This document shows, piece after piece, positions 34,177 through 45,926 of a stretch of DNA of 64,000 bases. Positions within the stretch are counted from its first letter, which is position 1, and every line of letters begins with the position of its first letter. Below the pieces are notes generated by a model that made no database searches, was not told the origin of the DNA, and saw only the letters and a program-made list of their open reading frames with translations. Source of the DNA: Neckera pumila (lineage: Eukaryota; Streptophyta; Bryopsida; Hypnales; Neckeraceae). Location: positions 10,292,001-10,356,000 of the forward strand of contig OZ018415.1 of NCBI GenBank assembly GCA_963969595.1. The letters run 5' to 3'. The translations under genes were made by a program, and so were the position numbers.

Positions 34177-35694
34177 TCAAATTAGGTCTATAATTTTTCT
34201 TATCTGGGTGATTGCACAAAACACCTTTACTATTTGTTGCATTTTAACAGTACTCATGATTTTTTTTCTGAAATACTTTAAAATTAGAAAAATAATTTTT
34301 GAAAAATATGAAAAAATATGGCTAATGTATATGCCTTTTAGATGAAAGTAACTACCAAAGGAAAAACCTAGGAAAATTCTCTAAGTAGGAGAACTGGAAA
34401 AGTGCCAAAGCTCATGAAAATAGATATTTTGATTTTTAAATTAGTTAAAAATAGGAAATAAATTTAAATAAGTAAAATAAAAATTGGCCATTACTAAAAA
34501 CTCTATGTAGATGGTCATTCACCAAAGAAACCACCAAAAATATGTTTTGTTTGTTTCAAAATGGAAGTTGAATGAAGCTCACTTTGTGAACTTCTACACT
34601 ACATAAATTTGAGTATTTTTAAAATTGCTTTGGACAATAGCTATAAGTCTATTAGAAGACCATCTCCACCAAATTTAGCTCCAAATTCATTTTTTTTGGG
34701 TACTAAATAGTACTTAAAACCCCCAAATTGGCAAGTGTGACATAATATTGGGGGCTATTATTAAATAGTAAAACATTTTCTAAAATTTCCAAAAAATTGG
34801 ACGAGGTGTATAATAGCCATAGGTACCTTGTCTATGAATTTTGAGTCATTTGAAGTCAAAATGCAAAAAGTTATAGCCAAACAACTAATCAACACGCAAC
34901 GTGTGACGAAAAATAGTACAGGTGTTTCATGCAATGACCCATCTTTGATCCATGGTATGCACTAGCTCACTAATTGAGGAAGTGAAGCACTTCAATGTCA
35001 ATTCCATTTATTTTAGGAATTCCATGACTGTGGCATGCATTATTGACTCCCAAAATTGCCTCAATTTATCCAAATTAGTTGGCATCATCTCTTGAATGGA
35101 TCCAATTCAATTAAACAAATTGTCACATATGTAATATAGAGGCCCCATTTATTGCACATGCAATGTTTAAGCTCTTCCCAGCAAGGTGATTGCAAGAATG
35201 ACATGTTGGTTTTGCACCATTTGGGCTAGTATTAATTGTATTATAACCTTTTAGAAAAATATTTAAAAAAAAATATTTAAAAAAAAGGTAATTAATATCT
35301 AAATATAAAAAATAACATAAAAACAACATATCACTAAAATTTGAGATCTAAAAAAATGTAGATCAAAAGTTATTCATAGAATAGAGTGACAAAATTTTGA
35401 AGAAAATAGACACTTTAACATTTAAATTATTCAAAGAATAAATACATAAATAATTGGCCATTTATGAGGACGTGATGGTGAGGAGAATTCACCAAAAGAA
35501 TGAATTTGGAACCATCTATCAATGTTCACAAGTGCACATGTCAGGGAGCTCGATCTATTTGCACAAATATGGAGGACATAAAATTATAAATTTTTTAGAT
35601 GCCCCTCATTAGGAATATGATTGCCTATTGGAAAAATAAACTACAAAAAAATTTCAACTTTAAATCAATAATTTTGGGTATCCTAACTCTTTAT
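34177..35694. other. AT-rich transposon debris, no gene seen
   Basis: Up to about 34740 it matches the left end of copy A. Beyond that no partner is in the window. It contains a GGTGTTTCATGCAATGACCC end of the second MITE family near 34921-34940 and no convincing gene. Confidence 0.4.
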
Positions 35695-36633
35695 CCCCTA
35701 AAAGACCATTGTCGATTCGGTGGACATTTGGGGTTTTGGACAGGTACCTACGGGTTGAATTTTTGTCCTGAGTTTTTGAAACCTTTTTGGAAGTTAAGAA
35801 ATCCTGATAAGCTTTGCGGGAATAAATTTTTTTTTTCAATCGGTGTCCGCAAACAAAAGTTATGCCCAACTAAGCTCAAAATAGGAGAGAACTCAAGAAG
35901 GGGTAGCAAAATTATTTTTGCAAAAATTAAATTCTTTTTTATGAATTCTTTTTCCCATAGATTATATTTTTGTCTATCTCAAAAGCTTTGATTCATTCCA
36001 TTTGGATTTGTTATAAGAAAGTTATGGACAATCTAATTTTTTGGGCACTCAAAGCTTCTTCCAAAAAAAAATAACTTGTAGAATTCATTTCTGAATGCAA
36101 TTTTCACAATTTTTCAAAAAAATATTCCACATGGTTTAGTTTTATTGGTCAAACAATTTCACCATTGAAATTAGTGCATTTTAGTTCCATAGAATTTTTT
36201 TTGATTATTTTATCTATTTTAGATTTTCCTTCTATCTCATACCTACTTCTACTTAATAATTTTTATAATAACGAAAATTAATTTTATTTTGTTTATTTAG
36301 TTTTGCTAGACTCTCAACCTAGTTCTCCACTTTAAAGATTTAAAGCTCAAAACTCTATAGTGCAAATGTTTAAAGTTAAAAATGTTCAAAGTCAAAAAAT
36401 CTAGTCCCACAATGTGCTAAAAAACTTGTTTTTTCACTTTAAATGCAGACATCCTGCAATCTATGCGATCAAAAATTCTAAATTCTTTCCTAGATGTTGC
36501 CATACTAGTTAGGTATAAGATCCCAGGGTTAGATGTGAAGCAAAAAACTATTTTCAAAATTTTTTACTCTTTACTATTGAATTGGCAATTTTGAGTGTTT
36601 TTTGGCAGAATAATGGCCTTGGTCCTTTAAGGA
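35695..36633 (+). mobile_element. TTAA-family element, 939 bp
   Basis: Left end CCCCTAAAAGACCATTGTCG after TTAT (decayed TTAA, 35691-35694). Right end, in reverse, TCCTTAAAGGACCAAGGCC before TTAA (36634-36637). Interior shares blocks such as TTATATTTTTGTCTAT and GCTAATATCTTC-type words with its relatives. Non-coding. Confidence 0.7.
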
Positions 36634-36834
36634 TTAAAATCTCAAACTTGAAAGTGTGACAAATTTTCAAAAAATGATTTTTAAATATAAAATATTTTCT
36701 ACTTTTAAAAATATAAGGGATACAATGACAATCAAGATAGTTGTCTCCAATAAAAATTTCAAATTCATCAAACTCATGATTCAAAAGTTATAGCAAAATA
36801 TAGCTTGGTCGCTCTCCATGCCACATTACATTAA

Positions 36835-37756
36835 CCTCTAAAGTCCTATTGTCCATTCAAGGGTCAAAATGGATTTTGGGCAAGCTCTTATGGCCTCAAC
36901 ATGATTTTTTGAAACTTTTTATGATGATAGAAAAACACATTAGCTTTTTGGGGATATAATTTTTATTTCAATCGATGCATGGGAGCAAAAGTTATGGCAC
37001 AAAAGGCCCTTTTTCCTGAAGCGGCAGGCAGAAATCTCCTCACAAAATTTTTTTTTAATTCTTTTAAGAAATTAGTTTCTCATTTATTGTAATTTTATCT
37101 ATATGGGAAGCTTTTATTCATTCCATATGGAAATGTTATGTGAAAGTTATAGACAATCTTCTTTTTGGAGCAATTAGAGCATCTTCTTGAAAAAATGATC
37201 TGTATTATTCATTTTCGAATGCAATTTTCACAATTTTTCAAAAAGAATTGTTTGACTAGATTAAATTTGCTTGCTAAAACAATATTATTATTGGGATCAT
37301 AGTATTTTAAGCCCATCTTAGAGTTATTAACAGTTTAGTTTTTCTTTCAATTTTGGACCTACTTCTACTAAATAATCTTTTAAAGAATGAAAATCAAGTG
37401 TGTCTATTTGAAAATTTATCTTAGACTCTCAATTCAATTCTTCAACACAAAATAAATTAAATTTGAAGTCTGCAATGCAAATTTTTTCACAAATGGCAAT
37501 CAAACTCATCTAAAATTGCAAGCTAGTGTTCCAAAAAATAATTTTTACCAACTTTGAATGCTAATATCTTCTAATCTATAAGGTCAAACCTTATGAAGTT
37601 CTTACTACATGATCTGAGATAATTTTGTACAAGATCAATGATTGGATTTTAAAAGAAAACTTTTCTTCTCTTTTCTTCTCTTTTCTTAGATGAACGTAGA
37701 AGAACTAGCAGTTTTGAGTTGTTTTTGACAGAAAAATGGCCTTGGGACTTTAGAGG
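36835..37756 (+). mobile_element. TTAA-family element, 922 bp
   Basis: Perfect 12-base inverted ends CCTCTAAAGTCC with TTAA on both sides (36831-36834 and 37757-37760). Same interior plan as the element at 35695, including TGGATTTTGGGCAAGCTC and TAATTTTTATTTCAAT. Non-coding. Confidence 0.85.
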
Positions 37757-37760
37757 TTAA

Positions 37761-38440
37761 GGACATGACCATTACCATTATATTATCATTATAGTAAGGT
37801 CATGATAAATTTATGATAAGGTCATAAGTGAAGGTAATGTTTCATTACCTTTGTCATAAAGTCATGAAGAAAATATGCCAATTAAATTCTATACAAGCTA
37901 ACTACACTTGAAATCACATGAACAAGCAATTCAATATGGTTCCTAGTATTATATTGAAATTCTTTTGTGGGATTGTTGGTCGTTAAAAGTAGATTTTAGA
38001 TTCTCTTGGAATGCAATTTTTTGGACAGTGAATGAATAAACTACAAATTTCAAAGTATTGAAAATAGATGTTTTTTAAACCGACCATAAATTCTCATGAG
38101 TAGCAGGAGTACATTATAGACAAGAGTAGAGATTGATTAGTTTTAGAAAGCAACCAAAATTAGGTGTAGTTACTGTACTTAATAGTAGAAGAAGGTTAAT
38201 TGTAGGAAACAAGTGTATAAATTAAACTTCCATATTAGATTTTGAGAGGTCCATGTCACCCTAAACAAATTACAAGATGACATGTGCTCTTTTTGACAAT
38301 TTATTTAATTCATGTTGAATCTGACTTTCATGGAGAGTATTGGTATAGCCACTCAATTGGGTGGATGGTAGAAAGTTTATAAGTGGAATTTCATCAATTG
38401 TGGGAAAAATATTGTAAGGATAAGCTGTGATGAACATGGG
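37761..38440. other. AT-rich, no gene seen
   Basis: Contains a short palindrome, AGGTAATGTTTCATTACCT near 37834-37852, and repeated TCATGA words, perhaps a MITE remnant. Nothing else recognised. Confidence 0.3.
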
Positions 38441-38580
38441 TTGAAATTGGAGGACTCAAATCGCAAGGACCGCCTGAATTGGACGTCTGCACAAGCAATT
38501 TGCCAGAAGAAGACCCTAGAATGTTTGGCAAAGCTGTGCAAGTCCAAAGATGTCCACCAAGAACGCACCCTTGGCACGGA
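38441..38580 (+). pseudogene. Possible upstream exon of the broken unknown gene
   Basis: Open frame with coding-like composition (LEDSNRKDRLNWTSAQAICQ and KTLECLAKLCKSKD). It is on the same strand as the unknown gene at 39048-41597 and 470 bases upstream. A GT after the GAATTGGATTTGGAG block and a TTCAG near 39030 would permit splicing. Family unknown and link inferred. Confidence 0.3.
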
Positions 38581-39456
38581 ATTGGATTTGGAGGTTTGCT
38601 CTAGTTATACCAACACTTTCCTATCATCTACATTGAATTTACGGTCCAGGATTGTTTTAGCGTCAGAATTGTCATTTTTTTTCCGTATTTGGAAGCTGTG
38701 GTTTGACTGGTTTCAATTTGGGAACCATTCAATTGCTAGAAATTCAAAAAAAACACGGCCTAAATCATTTTGTATCACAAACAATGCTTTATAGATGTGC
38801 AAATGTCTTGCCATTTTGTGGTGTTGCTTATTTGTCACTTTTGGGATAAGTATCCTTCCTAGGCAATGCCACTGCACCTGACAAGAAGCTATTCTTGTCA
38901 AATCTTTTTTTCTAAACTTGGTGGAATGAAAGGTTATAAGAGGGCTTATGACTTCTAACAGCTAGTAAACACAACAAATTTCCTAAATTGTCTAAAAACA
39001 ACTTAATATAGGAATAATGGCTTGAAATTCAGTAGAGTGCATATAAAATGAAGTCTATTTGGGCTGACCTCTACCCGCTTATTGATGGGGAATTGATTTG
39101 CAATCTATCAGACTATACTTTAGTTGCCACTGACGAGAATGTAATTGATGCCTTGAAGACGGGTTTGAAAGAAGCCCAGGCCTTGCTTCAGGTTCTAAAC
39201 ATGGCACCTCCTGTGCAATGTGCAAATAAAACCTGGTTCCTAACATCTTGGGTTTGGGGGAAAATAGGCACACAAAGTTTTGCATATGATCCCTCTAAAT
39301 GTCCAGTGAGGGGTGACAAATGGACAATGGTGACACTGAGGTTCTTCAGGATGACCTTACAGCAGTTGACAACGAGCTTGGTTCTATAGACAACAACTTT
39401 GCCGATCCATTTGAAGTTGAAGAAGATCTAGTTGAGGATGGTTTGGTAGATCATGC

Positions 39457-39678
39457 CACTACAAGAGAATGGGATGTTTTAAGTGAACTTTTAAGTATAG
39501 TCCTAGACATGAGGTTTTAAGTAATGACCTTTAAGGCAATTTTCAGCAAAATTTGACTAGAAATACATGTGTTTTTAGTCAAATTTTGCTGAAAGTTGCC
39601 TTAAAGTTCATTACTTAAAACCTCATGTCTAGGACTATACTTAAAAAGTCACTTAAAATATTCCATTCTCTTGTAGCA
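39457..39678. mobile_element. CACTA-like foldback MITE, 222 bp
   Basis: Begins CACTACAAGAGAATGGGA, the CACTA-type terminus, and is almost one complete hairpin with arms of about 110 bases around the centre ACATGTGT. Flanked by a 3-bp target duplication TGC (39454-39456 and 39679-39681), as in CACTA elements. The last two bases of the right end are CA in place of TG. A relative lies at 44628-44908. Confidence 0.8.
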
Positions 39679-39919
39679 TGCTGTAATGCAAGCCGAGACT
39701 CACGATGCTGCGTCTGAGATGTTGAATGCTGAGGAATCTTAAGTCAATAGTGCCCACCCGACCAACAAAGAAATCCCCTTTGTTGAATACGGTGGTCATA
39801 CCATTTGTAAGTCTACACTTGTGTCTCAATTGAACCCTAACCCGTTTTTGTCAAAGGACAAACTAACTAGGGTGAAAATTTCTATTGATTTTAACCCCTA
39901 AAGGACCATTTGTCCCCTC

Positions 39920-39948
<29 letters not shown>
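39920..39948 (+). repeat. Poly-G run of 29
   Basis: Twenty-nine G in a row between TTGTCCCCTC and ACAATTTGGG. In related elements the same place reads like TTGTCCCATGAGGGGACAA, a short hairpin, so the run looks like an expansion of its GGGG arm. Confidence 0.85.
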
Positions 39949-39950
<2 letters not shown>

Positions 39951-40494
39951 AATTTGGGTCCGGACAAGTTCCTACGGTTTCAATTTTTAGTGATATTTTT
40001 TGGGATATTTTGAAGTTGTGTATTTCTGCGAGAGCTGTGTGAGTATATAATTTTTGTTTTAATTGATGACCGGAACAAAAGTTATGGCACAATAAGCAAA
40101 AATGGAGTTTGGCGGGCAACACAAAAACAATCATAGAAAGTCAAAATCATTTTTTTCCAAATTTTTTTCTCAAAGATTATATTTTTGTCTATATATGAAG
40201 CTTTGTTTCATTCAGTTTGGACTAATAGTGAGAAAGTTATGGCAATCTTAGTTTTTTGGACAATCTAAGCATGTTCTCAAAAAAAAATTGTAGAATTCAT
40301 TTTCTAATGCAATTTTTAGAACTTTTCAAAAAAATTGTTAAACAAGGTTAGATTTTTTTGCTAGAACAATTTCACCGCTAGGATTATTGTGATTCAATTC
40401 CATTTAAAGGCTATTAACAATTTAGTTTTTTCTTCAATCTTGAACCCACCTCTACTTAACAATTTTTGAATGAGTGAAAATTATCCCTTAAAGG

Positions 40495-40707
40495 ACAAAG
40501 GGTTGACCCAGAAAATCATCCTTTTTCATTATCATGTGACATCATCTATTTAAAAAAATCCAAAAGTATCTATTGGAAGTCAAACTACTGTAGAAGATCT
40601 CTCTTTTTCACAACAAATTTTGAGGATGAATGATTGCATTTTTGTCCTATACAGTTTGATTCTCTGTCATTCATCGGCCACAAAATGGCCTCCTCGTCGT
40701 TTAAGGG
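40495..40707 (+). mobile_element. Nested 213-bp TTAA MITE
   Basis: Ends CCCTTAAAGGAC and, in reverse, CCCTTAAACGACGAGG, flanked by TTAT (40491-40494, decayed) and TTAA (40708-40711). The related element fragment at 47723-47726 has a single TTAA at the same point (GAAAATTAAGTG), which is an empty site. Confidence 0.8.
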
Positions 40708-41959
40708 TTAAGTTCTTTTTTTTCTAAATATTTTTTGTGGATTCTCAACTCAATTACTTAATACAAATAAGTAGAAAATCAAAATTAGTAGTGCAAAAAG
40801 TTAAACTAAAAGATTCAAAGCCAAAAAACCTCGTCTAGTAAGGTATTAAAAAAATTGTTTTCTTCACTTTAAATGCATATATCTTGCAATCTATATGTTT
40901 AAAATTCTTTCATATATTCTTATACTAGTCAAGTACTCAATCTTATGGCTGGATATGCAAAAAAATAAAACTTTTAAAGCTCTTTTCTCTTTGCAATAGA
41001 ATTGACAATTTTGAGTGGTTTTTGATAGAAAAATCACCTTCAATTGGTCCTTTAGGGGTTAATAAGCCCAATGACTACATAAATGCTTCTTCTTCCACAG
41101 ATACCATATTACTAGACCTTAGAATGGACTGTGGAATGTATTTTATGTAGAGAAGTACAATAGCTGTATCATTTACTGTAAAAACCGTTGTGAGAAGGAG
41201 CAGGGGCAAACCCTCCAAAAATATGCAATCCACAAGTGTCCTCAATGGAGTCAATCCAGACACATGGTTTATCCAAAAAGTTCAAAAGATGAGGCGCAAG
41301 GTGAGCAATCGGTGGGAAAATAGCAAGCGGCCAATTGATCTGCAAAATAGAGACGTCAGTAAAGGTAAACAAGCAGGTATTGCTAGTAGTGGTTTCATGG
41401 TTTTCCTAAATTATTTCCAAAGAGTCCTTGGCCACTTGAAATTTAAATACAACCACTTTAATTCAATGTGGGGCGATGTGGACAACATTATTTGCACAAT
41501 GACCATGTCTTTTGACCGAGAGAGAGATGTCTTTGAATTGGATCCAATTGATGTGATGTCATTGGATGAATTTGCTGAAAAATCAAAAAGAAAGTAGGTT
41601 AATTATTGTTCTTAGGGCTTTTATTTTGGGTTTTTTAAGGGCTATCCGAGTTGTGGATTGTGAACTAAAAGGAAATTGCCATGCAGATTTTACATTTGCA
41701 AAGCTAAAATTAGCAGTGACCACCACCTTATAATCCCATATGATATGTTTTTGAATTTATGTAACATATTGAGTTTATTAATGAACTCCTCACACTTGGT
41801 TTATAATTGCACTCAATTAGTATATGACCCTTGAGTGTTTCCGCCCCCATTAGCTAATCCCGCATTCTTTAGTCCTTGATTAGCACTCAATTAGTACTAT
41901 TCCCTTGAGTCTTGAGGCCCACATTTGGTAATTTCCAACTTCACTTCCTAAATCATGAA

Positions 41960-42700
41960 GGGTGATTGCAAGAAAGACCGGTCCTATTTACCGTCACATT
42001 AGAGGTATCCTCTCTTGTCATCTACTATAACTTTTGAAGCAAAAGTCCAATGAATCTCCAATTTATTTTTGAGATGTCAAACTTTATGTTAATGAGATCC
42101 CTATTTTCTTAGAAATTGAAAAAATTCATTTTATATTTAAAAATCATTTTTGTTAATTTGTCACACCATAAGGTTTAGGGTTTTTTACAATATTAGGAGT
42201 CTCCAAATTTAATGATCTAGAGCTAAAATTTTTGTGGTCTACTTGTATAGTAGGAAAGCACATTCATACCAAAGGAAATGTAAGAATATATTATTTGGTG
42301 ATCCTCCACATAAGTGCAAACAGCACTTCCATTGTACGCAATTTTTGAATAATGAAGATGGTTGTAAGATCAATCTTTTGGTGAAATCTCATCACTATGA
42401 ACACTTTCCAAATGGCCGATTTTTAGTTTTCTTTTAAATTTCTAATTTTTACAAATTAAAATGTGAAATTACGATGCAAGTACCTATTTTCATGAGATTT
42501 TGCACTTTTCTAGTTCTCAGGACTATTTCAAAAAAAACTCTTTGCTTTTTCTTTATAGTGTACCTTTTTCTTTGAATACATTAAGAATATTATTAATATT
42601 TTTTTTAAATTATTTATCGAACTTTAAAATACTCTCGGAAGAAAAAATGAGTACTATACAAAACGCTTTGCTTTTTGAACGGTCTTTCTTGCAATGACCC
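41960..42700 (+). mobile_element. MITE of the GGGTCATTGCAAG family, 741 bp
   Basis: Inverted ends GGGTGATTGCAAGAAAGACC and, reversed, GGGTCATTGCAAGAAAGACC. A possible 4-bp target duplication TGAA is at 41956-41959 and 42701-42704. Interior related to 1111-1869. No coding sequence. Confidence 0.7.
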
Positions 42701-42704
42701 TGAA

Positions 42705-43545
42705 CTACTAATTATTCCTTCACACTTGTGAAGACAAGAGGCCTTTCATGGTGAATAATTTTGCTTCAACATATTCCTAAATAACTTGAAGATGTTTCGT
42801 GAGTCAATTCTATATTCAATAAGATTTTTCCTATCACAGTTACATAAATGCAAGTTGGTCCATTCCTTTCTCTGTGAATTTGGGCACTAAGACAAAATGT
42901 TTGTTTCCGGTTTTGAGAATTGTACTTCCAGTTCTGTGGGCGCGGCTTCTTGCAGTGAGACGTGGCAAGTGCTTCCTTCTCCCTCACCACCGTCAATCCA
43001 TTATTTTTCCTTTTTTATTCATGGTAGTTTTTGTCATTGTTGCACCGCTCTTGTGCCATGTTGCTGCCGAACAATAGGGGGATGCAGGTTGTAGGATTAG
43101 GTTCGCCATTGCTCGCCTAGGAAACTAGCACTAATCAAGTGTCCATGGTAGTGGTGTTAGTGTTTGTGTCATTTTTTCTTTATTTTGCAGTTGTGGGTTG
43201 CTATTGTTTCAATTCTCTTGCTTATTTCCTTCTCACATTTAGGTGTGCATCATTTATTTTCCTTAGGCAATCCGGTTCTAGCTTGTTGCTGCGTTCCATG
43301 TCTATGTGTATTGTTGTGGATGCTACTGCAAGGTTTTAGGAAACAATTTTTTTTATTTCACAAATGTGTTAGTCTTGCGCTTTAGATTTTGTAGTACTCC
43401 TATTGCTTATTGTGGTGTCGTTCGTTGGTAGTGCGTAAATTGTAGTTGGGGAATTTTGTTCCGCATCTAGTTGTATATTTTTTGAGCTGTGGCATGGAGG
43501 ATTAATATGAGTGCTAGCATGGATTGACTCTAACACTTGCTAAGT
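42705..43545. other. No gene recognised
   Basis: T-rich + strand with short overlapping frames rich in Phe, Leu and Cys, as expected from base composition. No domain or repeat seen. Confidence 0.35.
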
Positions 43546-43549
43546 GTCT

Positions 43550-44045
43550 GAGCAGCAAAATCTCGCTTGAATACCCTTTGCGGGATGTGGTTCTACCTTA
43601 CCTTGTGCTGCAGGTTAACTTCTTAGATCCATGGGAATGGGACTATCCTGCCCCAACCAATCCAGTGACCATAGAGACCATCAATAGCCTTTGAGGGACC
43701 AGCACCTCCTGGGGACAATTTGTGGAGGGGATTGTGGAAGGGAGAGCTCTCACCCTAGCATGGCATGAATTCGATTAGATGGAGCCTCCAGTGTGGATAC
43801 CGGAGTCAGTGTTCGTGCTCTTGCGTTTTGAAGACCACCACAACAATTTCACCAACAACTGGAACCTGTGACATCTTCTACCCAACGATCGATAGCGCAC
43901 AACACATTTTGAGGACCTCAGTGTAGCCGACCTTGGAGGATTGTGTGCTGTACTTCATGACTTGAAGGAAGGCAACGTGGAGACACCAAGTAGCAACTGG
44001 CTGGAGTCATCGCCCTTGCTGTGGTTGACTTCCACCGCCCAGGGC
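43550..44045 (+). pseudogene. Decayed coding stretch of unknown family
   Basis: One frame reads as ordered protein across several stops: ISLEYPLRDVVLPYLVLQVN, FLDPWEWDYPAPTNPVTIET, WGQFVEGIVEGRALTLAWHE, PPVWIPESVFVLLRFEDHHN, then DLSVADLGGLCAVLHDLKEG. At least four in-frame stops (for instance TGA near 43693) rule out function. GC content is higher than in the flanks. Not recognised; perhaps an old transposon gene. Confidence 0.4.
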
Positions 44046-44049
44046 CCTA

Positions 44050-44627
44050 TGCACTAAACTTCTCTGTATTTGGTGTATTGCAATTTTGGTATTATGACTG
44101 CGGGGAGTTCCAATTTTTTTTTTGTCATTAGCACAGCATATTCATGAAGATTTAGTCTTTGATAATGTGTAGTTGCAATTTATGACACTTTTGGACCTCT
44201 TCCTTAGCAATATGTTTAGGCTTTGGTAATCTCTCTTGCAATGTTAGAAACAATTTATGAATAGCCCTATACACTACTCATGAATGTGTTCTTAAACACA
44301 TCTTCCATATTTATACTTTTTGCCTTTCAGTTTTTTGGGTATAGCTCTAGTCTCATGGGTTTGCTTTTACAACTGTGGTCTTGTGTTTGGTGTGAATACG
44401 TTCTAGCTATAAGCATTGTTTTGTAGGAATTTTTGAATGCTTTTTTGGTATCAACATTGATGTGTGGAAATCGAGCATGTGTGTTTGGTGACGGTGTTGA
44501 TGTATGGAATTCAAGAATGTAAGTTTGCTTATTGTTGTGTTGAGGTGCGGATTTTGTGGGAAGCCAAAATTCACCCCACATGCAAAATTTGTATAACATT
44601 TGATATGCAACTTAATGTAATTAATAT
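44050..44627. other. No gene recognised
   Basis: Includes an imperfect repeat of TGATGTGTGGAA...CGAGCATGTGTGT and TGATGTATGGAATTCAAGAATGTAAGT phrases near 44458-44525. No gene seen. Confidence 0.3.
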
Positions 44628-44908
44628 CACTACAAGAGAATGGGATGTTTTAAGTGAGTTTTAAAATATAGTCCTAGACGTAGGATTTTAAATAATGACC
44701 TAATATGTCCATCTAGTCATTTTTTGTTAAATTTATATTAAACATTGTCAAAAAAAATCTTTGGAGCAATTTTCAACAAAATTTTACTAGAAATACATGT
44801 GTTTCTAGTAAAATTTTGCTGGAAATTGCCTTAAAGGTCATTATTTAAAACCTTATGTCTAGGACTATATTTAAAAACTCACTTAAAACACCCCATTCTC
44901 TTGTAGTG
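44628..44908. mobile_element. CACTA-like foldback MITE, 281 bp
   Basis: Ends CACTACAAGAGAATGGG and its inverse, with a 3-bp target duplication TAT (44625-44627, 44909-44911). Arms continue inward with TTTTAAGTGAG and CTCACTTAAAA and TAGTCCTAGAC. The left arm has about 60 extra bases compared with 39457-39678. Confidence 0.85.
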
Positions 44909-45926
44909 TATGCACCTCAAAACTAGAAATAACCTTTGTGGAAATGATCTGTTTCTTAATGACAAAAGAATGCCATTTATGTATTTAGGATGATCTGCAT
45001 ATTTGCCAAAGATTAGTGTTGCAGCTAATCTTTTTTGTGCAGATCCATGCTTGTTTGGGGTAGCTTCCCTTGGCTTCCAACTTGACATTGGTGAATGCAA
45101 TGAGTTTAATGGTAAGCAAAAGTTAGTGATTCTTCATGCATTGCTATAGAATGGTAGTCAGAATTGTATACAGTATTTGTTTCTCACAAGTGTTTGTTTT
45201 GCATTGACATAGTATTTTTTTCAATATTTTCCTAAACCTACTATGTATAAAAAAAATAGGGTGCAAAAAAATAGTCCCCCAAATCTATTATAAAAAAAAA
45301 TAGGGTGTTGAAAAATATAGGCTAGTATCTTCATATCAAAAAATGGAAAGAAAGAAAATACTCTAAAATAAATAAATACCCCCCAATTAAATAATCCATC
45401 ATTGCACATGATATCTAAATATATGGAGTGATCTCGCCCCCCCCTCCCTGAGTATGACACCTCCAAATAGTAAATTATTTGAATTTGAGACTTTTTAAAG
45501 TGTTCAAAGCAAAATGATATTAGATCCTTTGGTTATAGTTGTCATTTTTAAAATTGAAAATTCTTAACATTAAAGTTTTTTTAATTGATTTTAGGATTTG
45601 AGAATTTTTTTTTTATTGTCAATAGAATTAGAAAAAAATACTTATTCCAACCATTTAAGAGAAATTACTTTATCCCTTTGACTTTCAAATTATGCCGCTT
45701 AATAGCAAGTTCAGCATAAGTTTTAAAATCATCAAAATTCTCCAACAACATCATTTCATAGGTCTACACCCAACATAAGTAGAACTAGAAATTCAATTTG
45801 ACAAGGCAAAATGCCTAAACTTACTGCTCTTCATTTATAACAAGATAATGAAGCCTAATTTTGACTTTGGAGAGTGCTATTCAAATTGTCCCATTTAGAT
45901 TCTTGCCTAAAATGTAAAACTTCTAT
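44909..45926. other. No gene recognised
   Basis: AT-rich with A-runs; short frames only. A CCCCCCCTCCC tract near 45437-45447. Confidence 0.3.

Larger units (their letters stand above)
22697..34740 (-). repeat. Segmental duplication copy B (inverted relative to A)
   Basis: Reverse-strand match to copy A, from ATAGAACCAT at 22697 to at least 34740, where A leaves the window. It is interrupted by a copia element (23493-29037) and a TTAA element (33075-34000), neither present in A or C, and it lacks the gypsy element of A. B shares with A, against C, the CTAG at the GAGCTAGGCTCG site and the absence of a 9-base block found in C near 59346. Confidence 0.9.
39895..41058 (+). mobile_element. TTAA-family element, 1164 bp, inserted in coding sequence
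   Basis: TTAA on both sides (39891-39894, 41059-41062) and perfect 14-base inverted ends CCCCTAAAGGACCA. Its larger size is due to a nested 213-bp TTAA element (40495-40707). It contains a run of 29 G (39920-39948). It interrupts the unknown gene at 39048-41597. Confidence 0.9.
39048..41597 (+). pseudogene. Unknown gene split by two transposons, with frameshift and stops
   Basis: Coding-like segments on one strand: 39048-39330 (ADLYPLIDGELICNLSDYTL), 39320-39456 (frame moved by one base; DPFEVEEDLVEDGLVDHA), 39680-39894 (FVEYGGHTICKSTLVSQLN) and 41061-41597 (VNPDTWFIQKVQKMRRKVSN to EFAEKSKRK). Taking out the foldback at 39457-39678 with one TGC, or the TTAA element at 39895-41058 with one TTAA, makes the reading frames on each side meet with no gap. 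Stops at 39740-39742 and near 41139-41141 show further decay. The product is not recognised; it may be a host protein or a transposon-borne gene, but it was plainly coding when the two elements came in. Confidence 0.6.

Noticed and set aside
22697..34740. The idea that copies A, B and C are an assembly duplicate of one locus.
   Set aside because: Each copy has its own insertions with perfect target duplications, its own point changes and different outer flanks.
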